From a virus, in IMG/VR virus record IMGVR_UViG_3300025282_000132, positions 1 to 33,759 of that record: DNA of 33,759 nucleotides; one strand, written 5' to 3'. The notes under the pieces were generated by a model that made no database searches, was not told where the DNA came from, and saw only the letters and a program-made list of their open reading frames with translations. Numbering within the stretch: position 1 is the stretch's first letter; every line of letters starts with the position of its first letter. The translations under genes were made by a program, and so were the position numbers. Positions 1-5,548 of this stretch are shown here, piece by piece.

Positions 1-515
1 ATTACAGCTTGTGTATAGAATACAAAGTCGAACCATTTACTGATATCATCTTTGCTACTACCATCTATGTATGGTATTACTTTATTACCATCGTCCATAG
101 TCTGTACTTTAGAGTGACAGTTACATATAACTACACCAGGAATCTTACTTATAAAGTCTAAAGCTCCGTCTAGCTTATTCTTAAGCTGACCCCAGCCTTG
201 CAACTTCATTTTGCCATCTTTATCAGACAGCTGTCTCATATACTTCTTTGATAGCTCTGAGAATGTATCCAAGATTAAAGCATCCACCTGAGTACCATTT
301 CGTAGTACTACTTCTGTACGCTTTTCATCTATTTCAAGATCGCCTAGTTTGATCTTCTCAGTTATAACTTTCTGTTGGTACAATTTACTGATAGTATCCT
401 GGAATTGATCCCAAGTACCAGGTTGTAACACTGGAAAGCCAAACTGTTTATGGATATGTTCTTTAGAGCCGAGAGTTTGAGACCCATGTTCTAGGTCGAA
501 CATTAGAGTTTTCAT
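1..515 (-). CDS. RecA-like/AAA_24-type phage ATPase, 3' part outside window, N-terminal P-loop not seen
   Basis: Reading leftward from ATG 515 (AAGGAG nine bases upstream; an in-frame ATG at 521 is too close to it) the frame is open for 171 codons to the window edge. The protein starts MKTLMFDLEHGSQ, has a Walker B-like strand ALILDTF (about residues 78-84), then a GWGQL helix, a VVICNCHSK sensor-like strand and KVIPYIDGS. This order matches the phage nucleotide-binding/Sak4-like RecA-fold ATPases (AAA_24 type), which act in recombination or replication on ssDNA. In that family the DlEhGs strand normally follows a Walker A loop; here it lies at the very N terminus, and the 127 bases upstream encode no GxxxxGK[TS]. 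It is either truncated, started elsewhere, or works without its own P-loop. The C terminus is cut by the window. Confidence 0.7.
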   Translation of the reverse strand, partial: MKTLMFDLEHGSQTLGSKEHIHKQFGFPVLQPGTWDQFQDTISKLYQQKVITEKIKLGDLEIDEKRTEVVLRNGTQVDALILDTFSELSKKYMRQLSDKDGKMKLQGWGQLKNKLDGALDFISKIPGVVICNCHSKVQTMDDGNKVIPYIDGSSKDDISKWFDFVFYTQAV

Positions 516-600
516 GCGCATTCTCTCCTTTATTGTTAAGATTAACAAGGGACTGAAATAGCCCCCTATTAATCGTTTATGGATTGACATCCTACGTGTA

Positions 601-629
601 AATATACACATAGTAGTGTCTAACCGCAA
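601..629 (-). promoter_or_regulatory. Putative sigma70-type promoter for the ATPase gene, with overlapping palindrome
   Basis: On the minus strand TTGCGG (629-624) and TATATT (606-601) are separated by exactly 17 bases, in the 127-base gap between the E1 gene and the ATPase gene. The -10 is overlapped by an imperfect inverted repeat (TACTATGTGTA, TATT, TACACGTAGGA; 615-590, 9 of 11 positions pair), which could be an operator or a hairpin. The -10 context GTATATTTACA is shared with the rightward promoter at 12539. This is inference from sequence only. Confidence 0.4.
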
Positions 630-648
630 AGCTTTTTCTGCCTTCCGG

Positions 649-1302
649 TTATATTTTCTGTATCATCATAGTTGGAAAGTGGAAGCTGAAGTCACCATTA
701 AAAGGTGAGTTTGTTATAAACTTGCGTACAGCATTAGCTATAAAACTACCACTCATATTTGCGCAGTAACTTGTAGCTTTAGCATTGCATGGTTCTTCAT
801 CTCCTTCTGCATCTGAGTACCACACCTTTTGATACTTCTTAAGCGTTGGTTTACTTATAAAGTATTGTTGATAGTGTTCAGCACCCATCCTTCCATCTAT
901 GATGCATTCTGGTTTTGTAGTAGGGTTAGAGCATATAGTTGTGACCGCCTCCAATCGCGATCCCATGGAATCAAACCCAATGATTACTATATCCTTCTGA
1001 TCTTGAAAGTAGAACTCATCAAATTCTCCTGTATGTTCATCTACTATACAGTTAGGTTCAATGCTAAGCAAGTGCCCCTTTAATGCTTGCGTTTTATATT
1101 TATCAATATCGCTTTGTGTATACTGTGATACACCAATATTGACATCTTCTACTTTGTCACGATCATACAGATGAAAGCTCATAGCCCCCATTCTAACCAG
1201 TTGTGTTGCTGCGGAACTCCCAATAGCTCCGCAGCCAAGTATATGGAATGTATATTGACCAGTCCCTTCAAAGAGACCTTCTGATCTAGCTGTAATACTC
1301 AT
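649..1302 (-). CDS. E1/ThiF/MoeB-type adenylyltransferase (ubiquitin-like activating enzyme)
   Basis: 217 residues, a compact single-domain E1-like protein. Visible: the nucleotide-binding loop GCGAIGSS (23-30) in a Rossmann beta-alpha-beta, YDRD (46-49) after the second strand, N55 and Q60 and K68/K70 in the region that contacts ATP, and GFDSMGSR (109-116), the family's D-x4-R-like motif. A C-terminal Cys-containing segment EEPCNAKATSYC (169-180) offers C172 or C180 as the thioester or acyl-acceptor cysteine. E1 proteins adenylate the C-terminal Gly of a beta-grasp protein. The start ATG overlaps the stop of the JAB gene (TAATG), so the two are translationally coupled. The Ubl partner is most likely the product of 7714-7968. 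The protein lacks the long E1 catalytic half-domain of eukaryotes, like other bacterial or phage ThiF proteins such as those of PRTRC systems. Confidence 0.85.
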   Translation of the reverse strand: MSITARSEGLFEGTGQYTFHILGCGAIGSSAATQLVRMGAMSFHLYDRDKVEDVNIGVSQYTQSDIDKYKTQALKGHLLSIEPNCIVDEHTGEFDEFYFQDQKDIVIIGFDSMGSRLEAVTTICSNPTTKPECIIDGRMGAEHYQQYFISKPTLKKYQKVWYSDAEGDEEPCNAKATSYCANMSGSFIANAVRKFITNSPFNGDFSFHFPTMMIQKI

Positions 1303-2234
1303 TAATACACCATTCCTTCGTACATATCATCATCCCACCAGTCATCAAGAGGATCATCATTATAACTTCCATATATATTCATACCAGAGGTTTTATACTC
1401 TACAAACTTATATGGAAATAAGTGTAATAACTTTTCCTTTTGATTTTCAGGAAGTAATCTTACCTGATATAAAGAATCTTCTTTCTTAAGTTCCTCATTC
1501 AGCTTTTCTATACCTTCCTTGTATAAAGGATAGCTAATAGTACCAGCTATAAGATCAGTATTAAGCTCATCTACATCCTCTATTACTTCATTGACATGTT
1601 TAGGCTTTTTTGTTAGCATAGCCTCACCTAAAGGAAGTCTTCTTTGATTATCATATTCTGGCCAACCATCAGCATAGGTAGTAGACTTTTTCATACTACC
1701 ATTGTACATATGTGTTGGTCTAGTATATGTAAAAGGTTTCTCTTTAGTACAAAGAGCTTCTACTTCTTTCTTTATAGCTTTGGTTACTTTAGTTTTGCCA
1801 TAAATAGTAAGCTCTTCATCTGAATGTACTTCAAATGGCTCCCATACAGAAACCCTAAATTTGTATTCTTCCTTCAGATTTACTACCAAAGCAAAAGAAA
1901 AGTCCCCTTCATTAAACTCATCTATAGCTTTTAGGTCAGTAGAAGACCAGAAAGCCTTCATAGTGTGATGACTATGCCACCAGCAAAATCTATACTCTTC
2001 ATCACCCATTATTTTAGCTGTCTTAGTATAATAGTTAGCTAATGCATCCTTATCTAATACTGTGTTACCTGTCGATATTTCCTGTTTTAGAATGACTGGT
2101 TTCTTTATCTCCCAATCACCATCTTTGTCTTTAACAACAACAGACATACCACCTATCTCGCTCTTTTCAGTTTCATAAGCGTGTTCAGAGTAGCCTATTA
2201 TCTTATTCCATGCATTATTTTGTATATAAAACAT
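1302..2234 (-). CDS. JAB/MPN (JAMM) metallopeptidase, deubiquitinase-like
   Basis: 310 residues; the start has AAAGGAG eight bases upstream. The N-terminal 150 residues carry a complete JAMM signature: E26 in SEIGGM, then H87-S-H89, seven residues, S97, two residues, D100. H87, H89 and D100 would bind zinc, and E26 activates water. The family hydrolyses isopeptide or peptide bonds after a ubiquitin-like Gly-Gly. The last about 150 residues match nothing I recognise and end in a strongly acidic, Trp/Asp-rich tail. It sits directly upstream of, and overlaps, the E1 gene, an arrangement known from bacterial and phage Ubl systems. The likely jobs are trimming the Ubl precursor to expose Gly-Gly and/or removing Ubl from targets. 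An alternative role, cysteine-donating JAB in sulfur transfer, cannot be excluded. Confidence 0.88.
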   Translation of the reverse strand: MFYIQNNAWNKIIGYSEHAYETEKSEIGGMSVVVKDKDGDWEIKKPVILKQEISTGNTVLDKDALANYYTKTAKIMGDEEYRFCWWHSHHTMKAFWSSTDLKAIDEFNEGDFSFALVVNLKEEYKFRVSVWEPFEVHSDEELTIYGKTKVTKAIKKEVEALCTKEKPFTYTRPTHMYNGSMKKSTTYADGWPEYDNQRRLPLGEAMLTKKPKHVNEVIEDVDELNTDLIAGTISYPLYKEGIEKLNEELKKEDSLYQVRLLPENQKEKLLHLFPYKFVEYKTSGMNIYGSYNDDPLDDWWDDDMYEGMVY

Positions 2235-2248
2235 TTCATCTCCTTTAG

Positions 2249-2968
2249 TTAATCGTTTTTTTGTTCTTTATTTTCCCTTACCATTTCATATAAAGCATTC
2301 TCTATAAATGCCTGTACAATCTTCTGTACTAAGTCATCTGGAATATGTAAAGATAAAGAACCATCACCTTCTTCTTCGCACTCTATTTTATGGCATGTTC
2401 TATAATGTTCATCACACCACCACATATTGTTTCTTCGGCTTGTGGCAATTTCTCTACAACCAATATTAACACAGTAAACCATTATATGTTCATCTTTAGC
2501 CCTATCTTGGGCTTCATCTTGGGCTTGTATCGTTTTGTTGGTGTCAACAATACGTTCATCTTCTACCATTTTGTCAACGTCAGCAATTGCGCCTAATAGC
2601 TTACGACCATCATGAAAGTGTTCCTCACACCACCATGCATTCTTAATTCGGGCAACAGCAAGTTGCCCACAATCCATTTTAGCACAGTAAGGTTTTACAA
2701 ATCTATCTTGGGCACCTTCTTCTTCGCACTTATGGTCTAATTGTGGGATACAATCAAGTGGCTTATCCCAAGCATTTGTCATATCCTTATAATCAGGATA
2801 ATTAAAATCTCTAACTGATGTTACAGTACCCCTTCTCTCGCAATAATCACACTTACCATTCCAGTATGTAACTGGAAATTCGTGTGGAGTACCAAGTTTT
2901 GTCCCACAATCTCCACATATATCACAAGTTTCTATTTGTGGCTCATTTGCTTTCTTTTTGTGGCTCAT
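2249..2968 (-). CDS. Cys-rich multi-zinc-finger protein with duplicated finger
   Basis: 239 residues. The N-terminal part has C15-x2-C18-x2-C21 and C40-x2-C43, a treble-clef or zinc-ribbon-like cluster. Two copies of a second finger follow: C95-x4-C100 ... WWC114-x2-H117 and C166-x4-C171 ... WWC185-x2-H188. They are joined by an acidic, Gln/Asp-rich linker (about 130-162) and followed by a C-terminal helix. The ATG overlaps the preceding stop (ATGA), with only a weak SD. It lies 14 bases ahead of the JAB gene and belongs to the same leftward operon. Function is unknown; zinc-binding E3-like adaptors are one possibility given the neighbours, and DNA or RNA binding is another. I do not recognise the family. 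Confidence 0.75.
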   Translation of the reverse strand: MSHKKKANEPQIETCDICGDCGTKLGTPHEFPVTYWNGKCDYCERRGTVTSVRDFNYPDYKDMTNAWDKPLDCIPQLDHKCEEEGAQDRFVKPYCAKMDCGQLAVARIKNAWWCEEHFHDGRKLLGAIADVDKMVEDERIVDTNKTIQAQDEAQDRAKDEHIMVYCVNIGCREIATSRRNNMWWCDEHYRTCHKIECEEEGDGSLSLHIPDDLVQKIVQAFIENALYEMVRENKEQKND

Positions 2969-3165
2969 TTCTTACTCACTTTCTTTAATGAGCAATATTC
3001 TGTATCGAAATCCTCTATTGCTACTACATACCCACATTCGTGGGTAAGTTCTGACACTATTGTCTCTAATCTGTCTATTCTACTTGACAGTTTCTTGACG
3101 TGTTCTTTGGTTGTTTTATTACTTCCTGCTTCCCATAAATGGTATCTTCTTCCAAACATTCTCAT
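2965..3165 (-). CDS. Small hypothetical protein with coiled-coil segment
   Basis: 66 residues, starting MRMFGRRYHLW. The start is supported by AAGGAG five bases upstream, and the ATG overlaps the stop of the preceding gene (ATGA). Residues about 20-42 form a heptad-like helix (EHVKKLSSRIDRLETIVSEL). Two cysteines are present but no finger. It is part of a chain of overlapping small leftward genes leading into the zinc-finger/JAB/E1 set. Function unknown. Confidence 0.65.
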   Translation of the reverse strand: MRMFGRRYHLWEAGSNKTTKEHVKKLSSRIDRLETIVSELTHECGYVVAIEDFDTEYCSLKKVSKK

Positions 3166-3353
3166 AGCATCTCCTTTTTATTAAATTCCCACATAAAATC
3201 TTCAGGTTCGTTTTCAGTGATGTTCTTTTTGATAAAGTCAAGACAAGCATCCGTGCTTTCAAATCTTAAAACCTCTCCATCGTCATCCAACAAATATTCA
3301 TTACCATTGAGGCTTACTCCCTCTATTGGTCTGCCTATACAATATTCTTTCAT
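3162..3353 (-). CDS. Small hypothetical protein
   Basis: 63 residues, acidic, with a beta-rich N-terminal half (EGVSLNGNEYLLDDDGEVLRF) followed by a helix. AAGGAG lies seven bases before the ATG, and the stop overlaps the next ATG. No recognisable family. Its place in the tightly coupled leftward operon and its clean SD are the evidence that it is real. Confidence 0.6.
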   Translation of the reverse strand: MKEYCIGRPIEGVSLNGNEYLLDDDGEVLRFESTDACLDFIKKNITENEPEDFMWEFNKKEML

Positions 3354-3384
3354 TTTATTTCTCCTTTATTTCTTGTTTTATCCA

Positions 3385-3639
3385 TCATTCATCTCCTTTC
3401 AACGCTAAAATCAGCATTTTTACAGAGCCAACTGTTTTGTACGAATATGTACTTGGCACAAATTCAATATCTACCTCTACTTCAGTTCCACCGACATAAG
3501 AATATAATTCAACTCCATTGATAGTTAATTCGTACCTATTAACTGTGTCAAAAGATTTCCTAAACCCAAACTCCTTCAATGTTTCATCTGTGAGGAGTCT
3601 ATCTTCATCGTCTATATCAACTCCAAATGTTGTACCCAT
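3385..3639 (-). CDS. Small hypothetical protein, beta-rich
   Basis: 84 residues from ATG 3639 (MGTTFGVD...). A longer reading would need a TTG at 3663 without SD, whereas the ATG is preceded by AAAAGAGAAAGA, a variant of the SD used throughout this cluster. The start lies inside the end of the upstream zinc-ribbon gene (28-base overlap). Predicted mostly beta strands (RYELTINGVELYSYVGG, VEVDIEFVPSTYSY). Function unknown. Confidence 0.6.
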   Translation of the reverse strand: MGTTFGVDIDDEDRLLTDETLKEFGFRKSFDTVNRYELTINGVELYSYVGGTEVEVDIEFVPSTYSYKTVGSVKMLILALKGDE

Positions 3640-3788
3640 TCTTTCTCTTTTATTGGTTTGCAATATGCTTTTTTTCCTGTTGTATCACAGCGACTTAAAT
3701 AACCTCTTTTAAACATAAGGATTTTACTTTCTTTTAGCCTCATATCTCTTACAAATATATTATTACAATGTGGGCAAAGGAATTTCAT
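3612..3788 (-). CDS. Small zinc-ribbon-like protein
   Basis: 58 residues, MKFLCPHCNN..., found by reading the strand because it is below usual length cut-offs. C5-x2-C8 and C34-x8-C43 form a possible zinc knuckle pair. The start has the cluster's standard AAAGGAGAAAGA directly upstream. The 3' end overlaps the next gene's start by 28 bases, and its own ATG overlaps the end of the gene before it. Function unknown. Confidence 0.6.
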   Translation of the reverse strand: MKFLCPHCNNIFVRDMRLKESKILMFKRGYLSRCDTTGKKAYCKPIKEKEWVQHLELI

Positions 3789-3922
3789 TCTTTCTCCTTT
3801 AACTCTATAATTGAAGTATTTAAACTATTAATAGCCTCTTTCAATGTATCTGATAAAAGCCCTTTTCCATTCCAGACTACAATAACTGTACCTGATTCAA
3901 GTTCTTCTATTTTCTTCACCAT
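3785..3922 (-). CDS. Small hypothetical protein (45 aa)
   Basis: 45 residues, MVKKIEELESGTVIVVWNGK..., ending LKEKE. It is preceded by GGAGAAAGA. The last codons (Lys-Glu-Lys-Glu-stop) are the SD of the next gene read in frame, so the two genes are physically interlocked. A beta strand (TVIVVWNGKG) precedes an amphipathic helix. No family recognised. Confidence 0.55.
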   Translation of the reverse strand: MVKKIEELESGTVIVVWNGKGLLSDTLKEAINSLNTSIIELKEKE

Positions 3923-4107
3923 TCTTTCTCCAATCTTAACTGTAAGGCAATAATATATGTACCCATAGCCCTTATCTGTATCTCCAAAAGATGCTTTTCT
4001 CTTGTTGGTAGAGTTGCATATTCTCCTGAATCAAGAAATGCTGAAAGTTTAGAATATTTTTCTTGCATATCTTCAAGTTCAATGTTTAGTTTTTCTATGT
4101 TTTTCAT
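3916..4107 (-). CDS. Small coiled-coil protein
   Basis: 63 residues, almost entirely helical: an N-terminal heptad run (IEKLNIELEDMQEKYSKLSA) and a second helix from about residue 34. It is preceded by AAAGGAGAAAGAATA before the ATG, the same ribosome binding signal as its neighbours. It lies directly downstream of the tRNA-Tyr gene and overlaps the next start. Function unknown. Confidence 0.6.
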   Translation of the reverse strand: MKNIEKLNIELEDMQEKYSKLSAFLDSGEYATLPTREKHLLEIQIRAMGTYIIALQLRLEKEW

Positions 4108-4129
4108 TATTCTTTCTCCTTTGTTATTG

Positions 4130-4213
4130 TGGGTAGAGATGGATTTGCACCAACGAACTCCTAAGAGGACAGTTTTACAGACTGTCTGCTTTAGCTAACT
4201 TGCATATCTACCC
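4130..4213 (-). tRNA. tRNA-Tyr (anticodon GTA)
   Basis: 84 nt with a seven-base-pair acceptor (GGGTAGA with TCTACCC), discriminator A, and an anticodon arm ACAGT-CTGTAAA-ACTGT giving anticodon GTA. The variable arm is long (CCTCTTAGGAG), as expected for bacterial tRNA-Tyr, and the T-loop is TGCAAAT with one mismatch in its stem. CCA is not encoded (the next bases are CAA), so it must be added by the host. The gene sits between two copies of the small-gene SD signal, where a protein gene would be expected. Confidence 0.93.
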
Positions 4214-4220
4214 ATAAATT

Positions 4221-4373
4221 TCATTCTTTCTCCTTTAATAATGCTTTGATTGGCTCAATATATTCATTCTGCTGATGGGAGTATTCCCAAGGTTCTAAGA
4301 TATTAATCATCCATAAACCAATCCATATTGCTAATCTTTGCCTTAATGTGAACATTTTAATTTCTACTTTCAT
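4221..4373 (-). CDS. Small hypothetical protein (50 aa), Trp-rich helix
   Basis: 50 residues, MKVEIKMFTLRQRLAIWIGL..., with a hydrophobic, Trp-rich stretch (about 14-29) that could be a short membrane segment or a buried helix, then a polar C terminus ending LLKEKE. It has AAAGGAGAAAGA upstream. Its final codons are again an SD, but the ATG after it opens only a nine-codon frame that runs into tRNA-Tyr. Function unknown. Confidence 0.55.
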   Translation of the reverse strand: MKVEIKMFTLRQRLAIWIGLWMINILEPWEYSHQQNEYIEPIKALLKEKE

Positions 4374-4383
4374 TCTTTCTCCT

Positions 4384-4533
4384 TTATTGTTTCTTTCTTT
4401 TTGGAAAAATCTCCCACAGATCTTGTAAAACTTGATTTATGGCATTTTCTGTTATTTCGTAACTGCTATAAATATCACAGTAATTTTTTATAACTGCTAT
4501 TTCAAACAGTTGGTTTTTAAGATTTCTTGTCAT
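4384..4533 (-). CDS. Small hypothetical protein (49 aa)
   Basis: 49 residues, MTRNLKNQLFEIAVIKNYCD..., predicted helical, ending in a basic PKRKKQ tail. The SD is AAGGAGAAAGAG just before the ATG, inside the end of the preceding gene (17-base overlap). No family recognised. Confidence 0.55.
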   Translation of the reverse strand: MTRNLKNQLFEIAVIKNYCDIYSSYEITENAINQVLQDLWEIFPKRKKQ

Positions 4534-4804
4534 TCTCTTTCTCCTTGAATTTTAGGGCAAATGAAGTTAATTCTCCTTCAAGTTTTGTACTGTCTGTCGT
4601 AACAAGACAATCACTCTGCCCCAATTCTTCTAACCAAAGTTTTACAAGTTTTGCTTTTGGAAAATGGTCATGTCCAGTATTCTTTTTAGATAGTTCATAA
4701 TAGTATCCATCTTCAATATATACTCTATATTCATTTCTATAATCTTTTATGTGTTTAATACTTGCAACATTTATATAACTGTTATGTGTTGTTTGAATAA
4801 TCAT
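4517..4804 (-). CDS. Hypothetical protein (95 aa), beta-rich N-terminal half
   Basis: 95 residues. The first half reads as antiparallel strands (YINVASIKHIKDY, EYRVYIEDGYYYEL), similar in feel to small LytTR-like or SH3-like folds but without a diagnostic motif. The second half is helical and ends KFKEKENDKKS. AAGGAGAAAGAAA precedes the ATG. It is the first gene after the structured RNA region, so its 5' leader may derive from that RNA. Confidence 0.6.
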   Translation of the reverse strand: MIIQTTHNSYINVASIKHIKDYRNEYRVYIEDGYYYELSKKNTGHDHFPKAKLVKLWLEELGQSDCLVTTDSTKLEGELTSFALKFKEKENDKKS

Positions 4805-4845
4805 TTTCTTTCTCCTTATAAACTGTCGTTAATTACTATTAGTTT

Positions 4846-5140
4846 TTAGCAAGGATGTGGTCTGTCACCCCCACATCTCTCGTTTATGTAACGAGGTTCT
4901 TTCATCAACTTACATTAGTAAGTGAGCATTTGTTATAGGCATGAAGCCATTTAAACAAGTGGACATTTGAAGTAATCCTTGCTATCACTTGCTATTGGTA
5001 CAAAGTACCGACCTGTGCAATTACAATTCCGTCTATAGCCACATCACCCACCTGTTAATGCCTTATACTCGTAAGCATAAGCACCCTAACATACGTCTTG
5101 GTGGACGCAGTGTTGTCACTGTATAGACGGAATTGTCAAC
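4846..5140 (-). ncRNA. Candidate structured non-coding RNA of about 300 nt
   Basis: No credible gene lies in 4805-5165, but the minus strand folds strongly. A perfect 15-bp stem ACAATTCCGTCTATA / its complement (5135-5121 with 5037-5023) encloses hairpin CAGTG-ACAA-CACTG and a nested irregular stem (CCACC/GGTGG, TGTTA/TAACA, CTTAT/ATAAG). A hairpin GGTAC-TTT-GTACC follows. A perfect 10-bp stem TAGCAAGGAT/ATCCTTGCTA then closes a second domain with hairpins GGC-TTCAT-GCC, ACTTAC-TAAT-GTAAGT, CTCGTT-ACATA-AACGAG and GATGTGG/CCACATC. I do not recognise tmRNA, RNase P RNA or 6S signatures. The strand is inferred from neighbouring leftward tRNA and genes. Confidence 0.6.
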
Positions 5141-5165
5141 TCTAGAAGGTTGATATTGGCATTTG

Positions 5166-5324
5166 TCAACCCTGATCAAATCCGCCAAATATATCTGTCA
5201 TTCCCTTTGGCAGTTCGGTTTTCTGATTATAACAATCAGTACAGGTGGCATAGAATGGTTTAATCCTGCCTTTGTTTAGTTCTAGTACCACTTTATCACA
5301 TTTAATACACTTTATTTTTCTCAT
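5166..5324 (-). CDS. Small zinc-ribbon protein (52 aa)
   Basis: 52 residues with C6-x2-C9 and C28-x2-C31, a textbook four-cysteine zinc ribbon spaced by 18 residues, then a short acidic tail. No good SD precedes the ATG (ACTATATTTAGA), unlike its neighbours, so translation may be weak or differently controlled. It lies between the tRNA-Met gene and the structured RNA. Similar small ribbons are common in phages; the role is unknown. Confidence 0.6.
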   Translation of the reverse strand: MRKIKCIKCDKVVLELNKGRIKPFYATCTDCYNQKTELPKGMTDIFGGFDQG

Positions 5325-5363
5325 TCTAAATATAGTAAGTTATCATTTTTGTTAATTTATTGT

Positions 5364-5436
5364 TGCGGGCACAGGAGTCGAACCTGCTATCTCCAGGATA
5401 TGAACCTGGCGGTGATTATCCGTTTCACTCGCCCGC
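5364..5436 (-). tRNA. tRNA-Met (anticodon CAT; Ile-CAU not excluded)
   Basis: 73 nt. Acceptor GCGGGC(G) pairs with (T)GCCCGC, D-stem is GTGA/TCAC, anticodon arm CCAGG-TTCATAT-CCTGG gives CAT, and T-arm is GCAGG-TTCGACT-CCTGT; discriminator A, no encoded CCA. It lacks the three G-C pairs of the initiator anticodon stem, so it is an elongator tRNA-Met or, if its C34 is modified to lysidine, a tRNA-Ile. Confidence 0.9.
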
Positions 5437-5481
5437 TAAACCTTCTTGTTCGCTCTTGGTACAAGAATAGACCATAGGAAG

Positions 5482-5544
5482 GGGGAGAGCTAACTAGGCC
5501 GTCCCATGCCAACTTAAGTAGCACCTAGCGTAAGCGCCCTCCCC
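5482..5544 (-). ncRNA. Small folded RNA element after the E2-like gene
   Basis: Five bases after the stop of the 677-aa gene the minus strand contains GGGGAG ... CTCCCC closing a 63-nt element. Inside are hairpin GCG-CTTA-CGC and a second stem CTAGG/CCTAG. No U-tract follows, so it is not a standard terminator. It may be an mRNA 3' end stabiliser, a processing element ahead of tRNA-Met, or an independent small RNA. Confidence 0.35.
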
Positions 5545-5548
5545 AATT

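Noticed and set aside
3600-4810. CRISPR-like repeat array
   Set aside because: The recurring AAGGAGAAAGAATG lies at unequal spacing before genes and is a ribosome binding signal, not a repeat-spacer unit.
4846-5140. tmRNA or RNase P RNA
   Set aside because: No tag-peptide frame or tRNA-Ala-like ends, and none of the RNase P core motifs were found.
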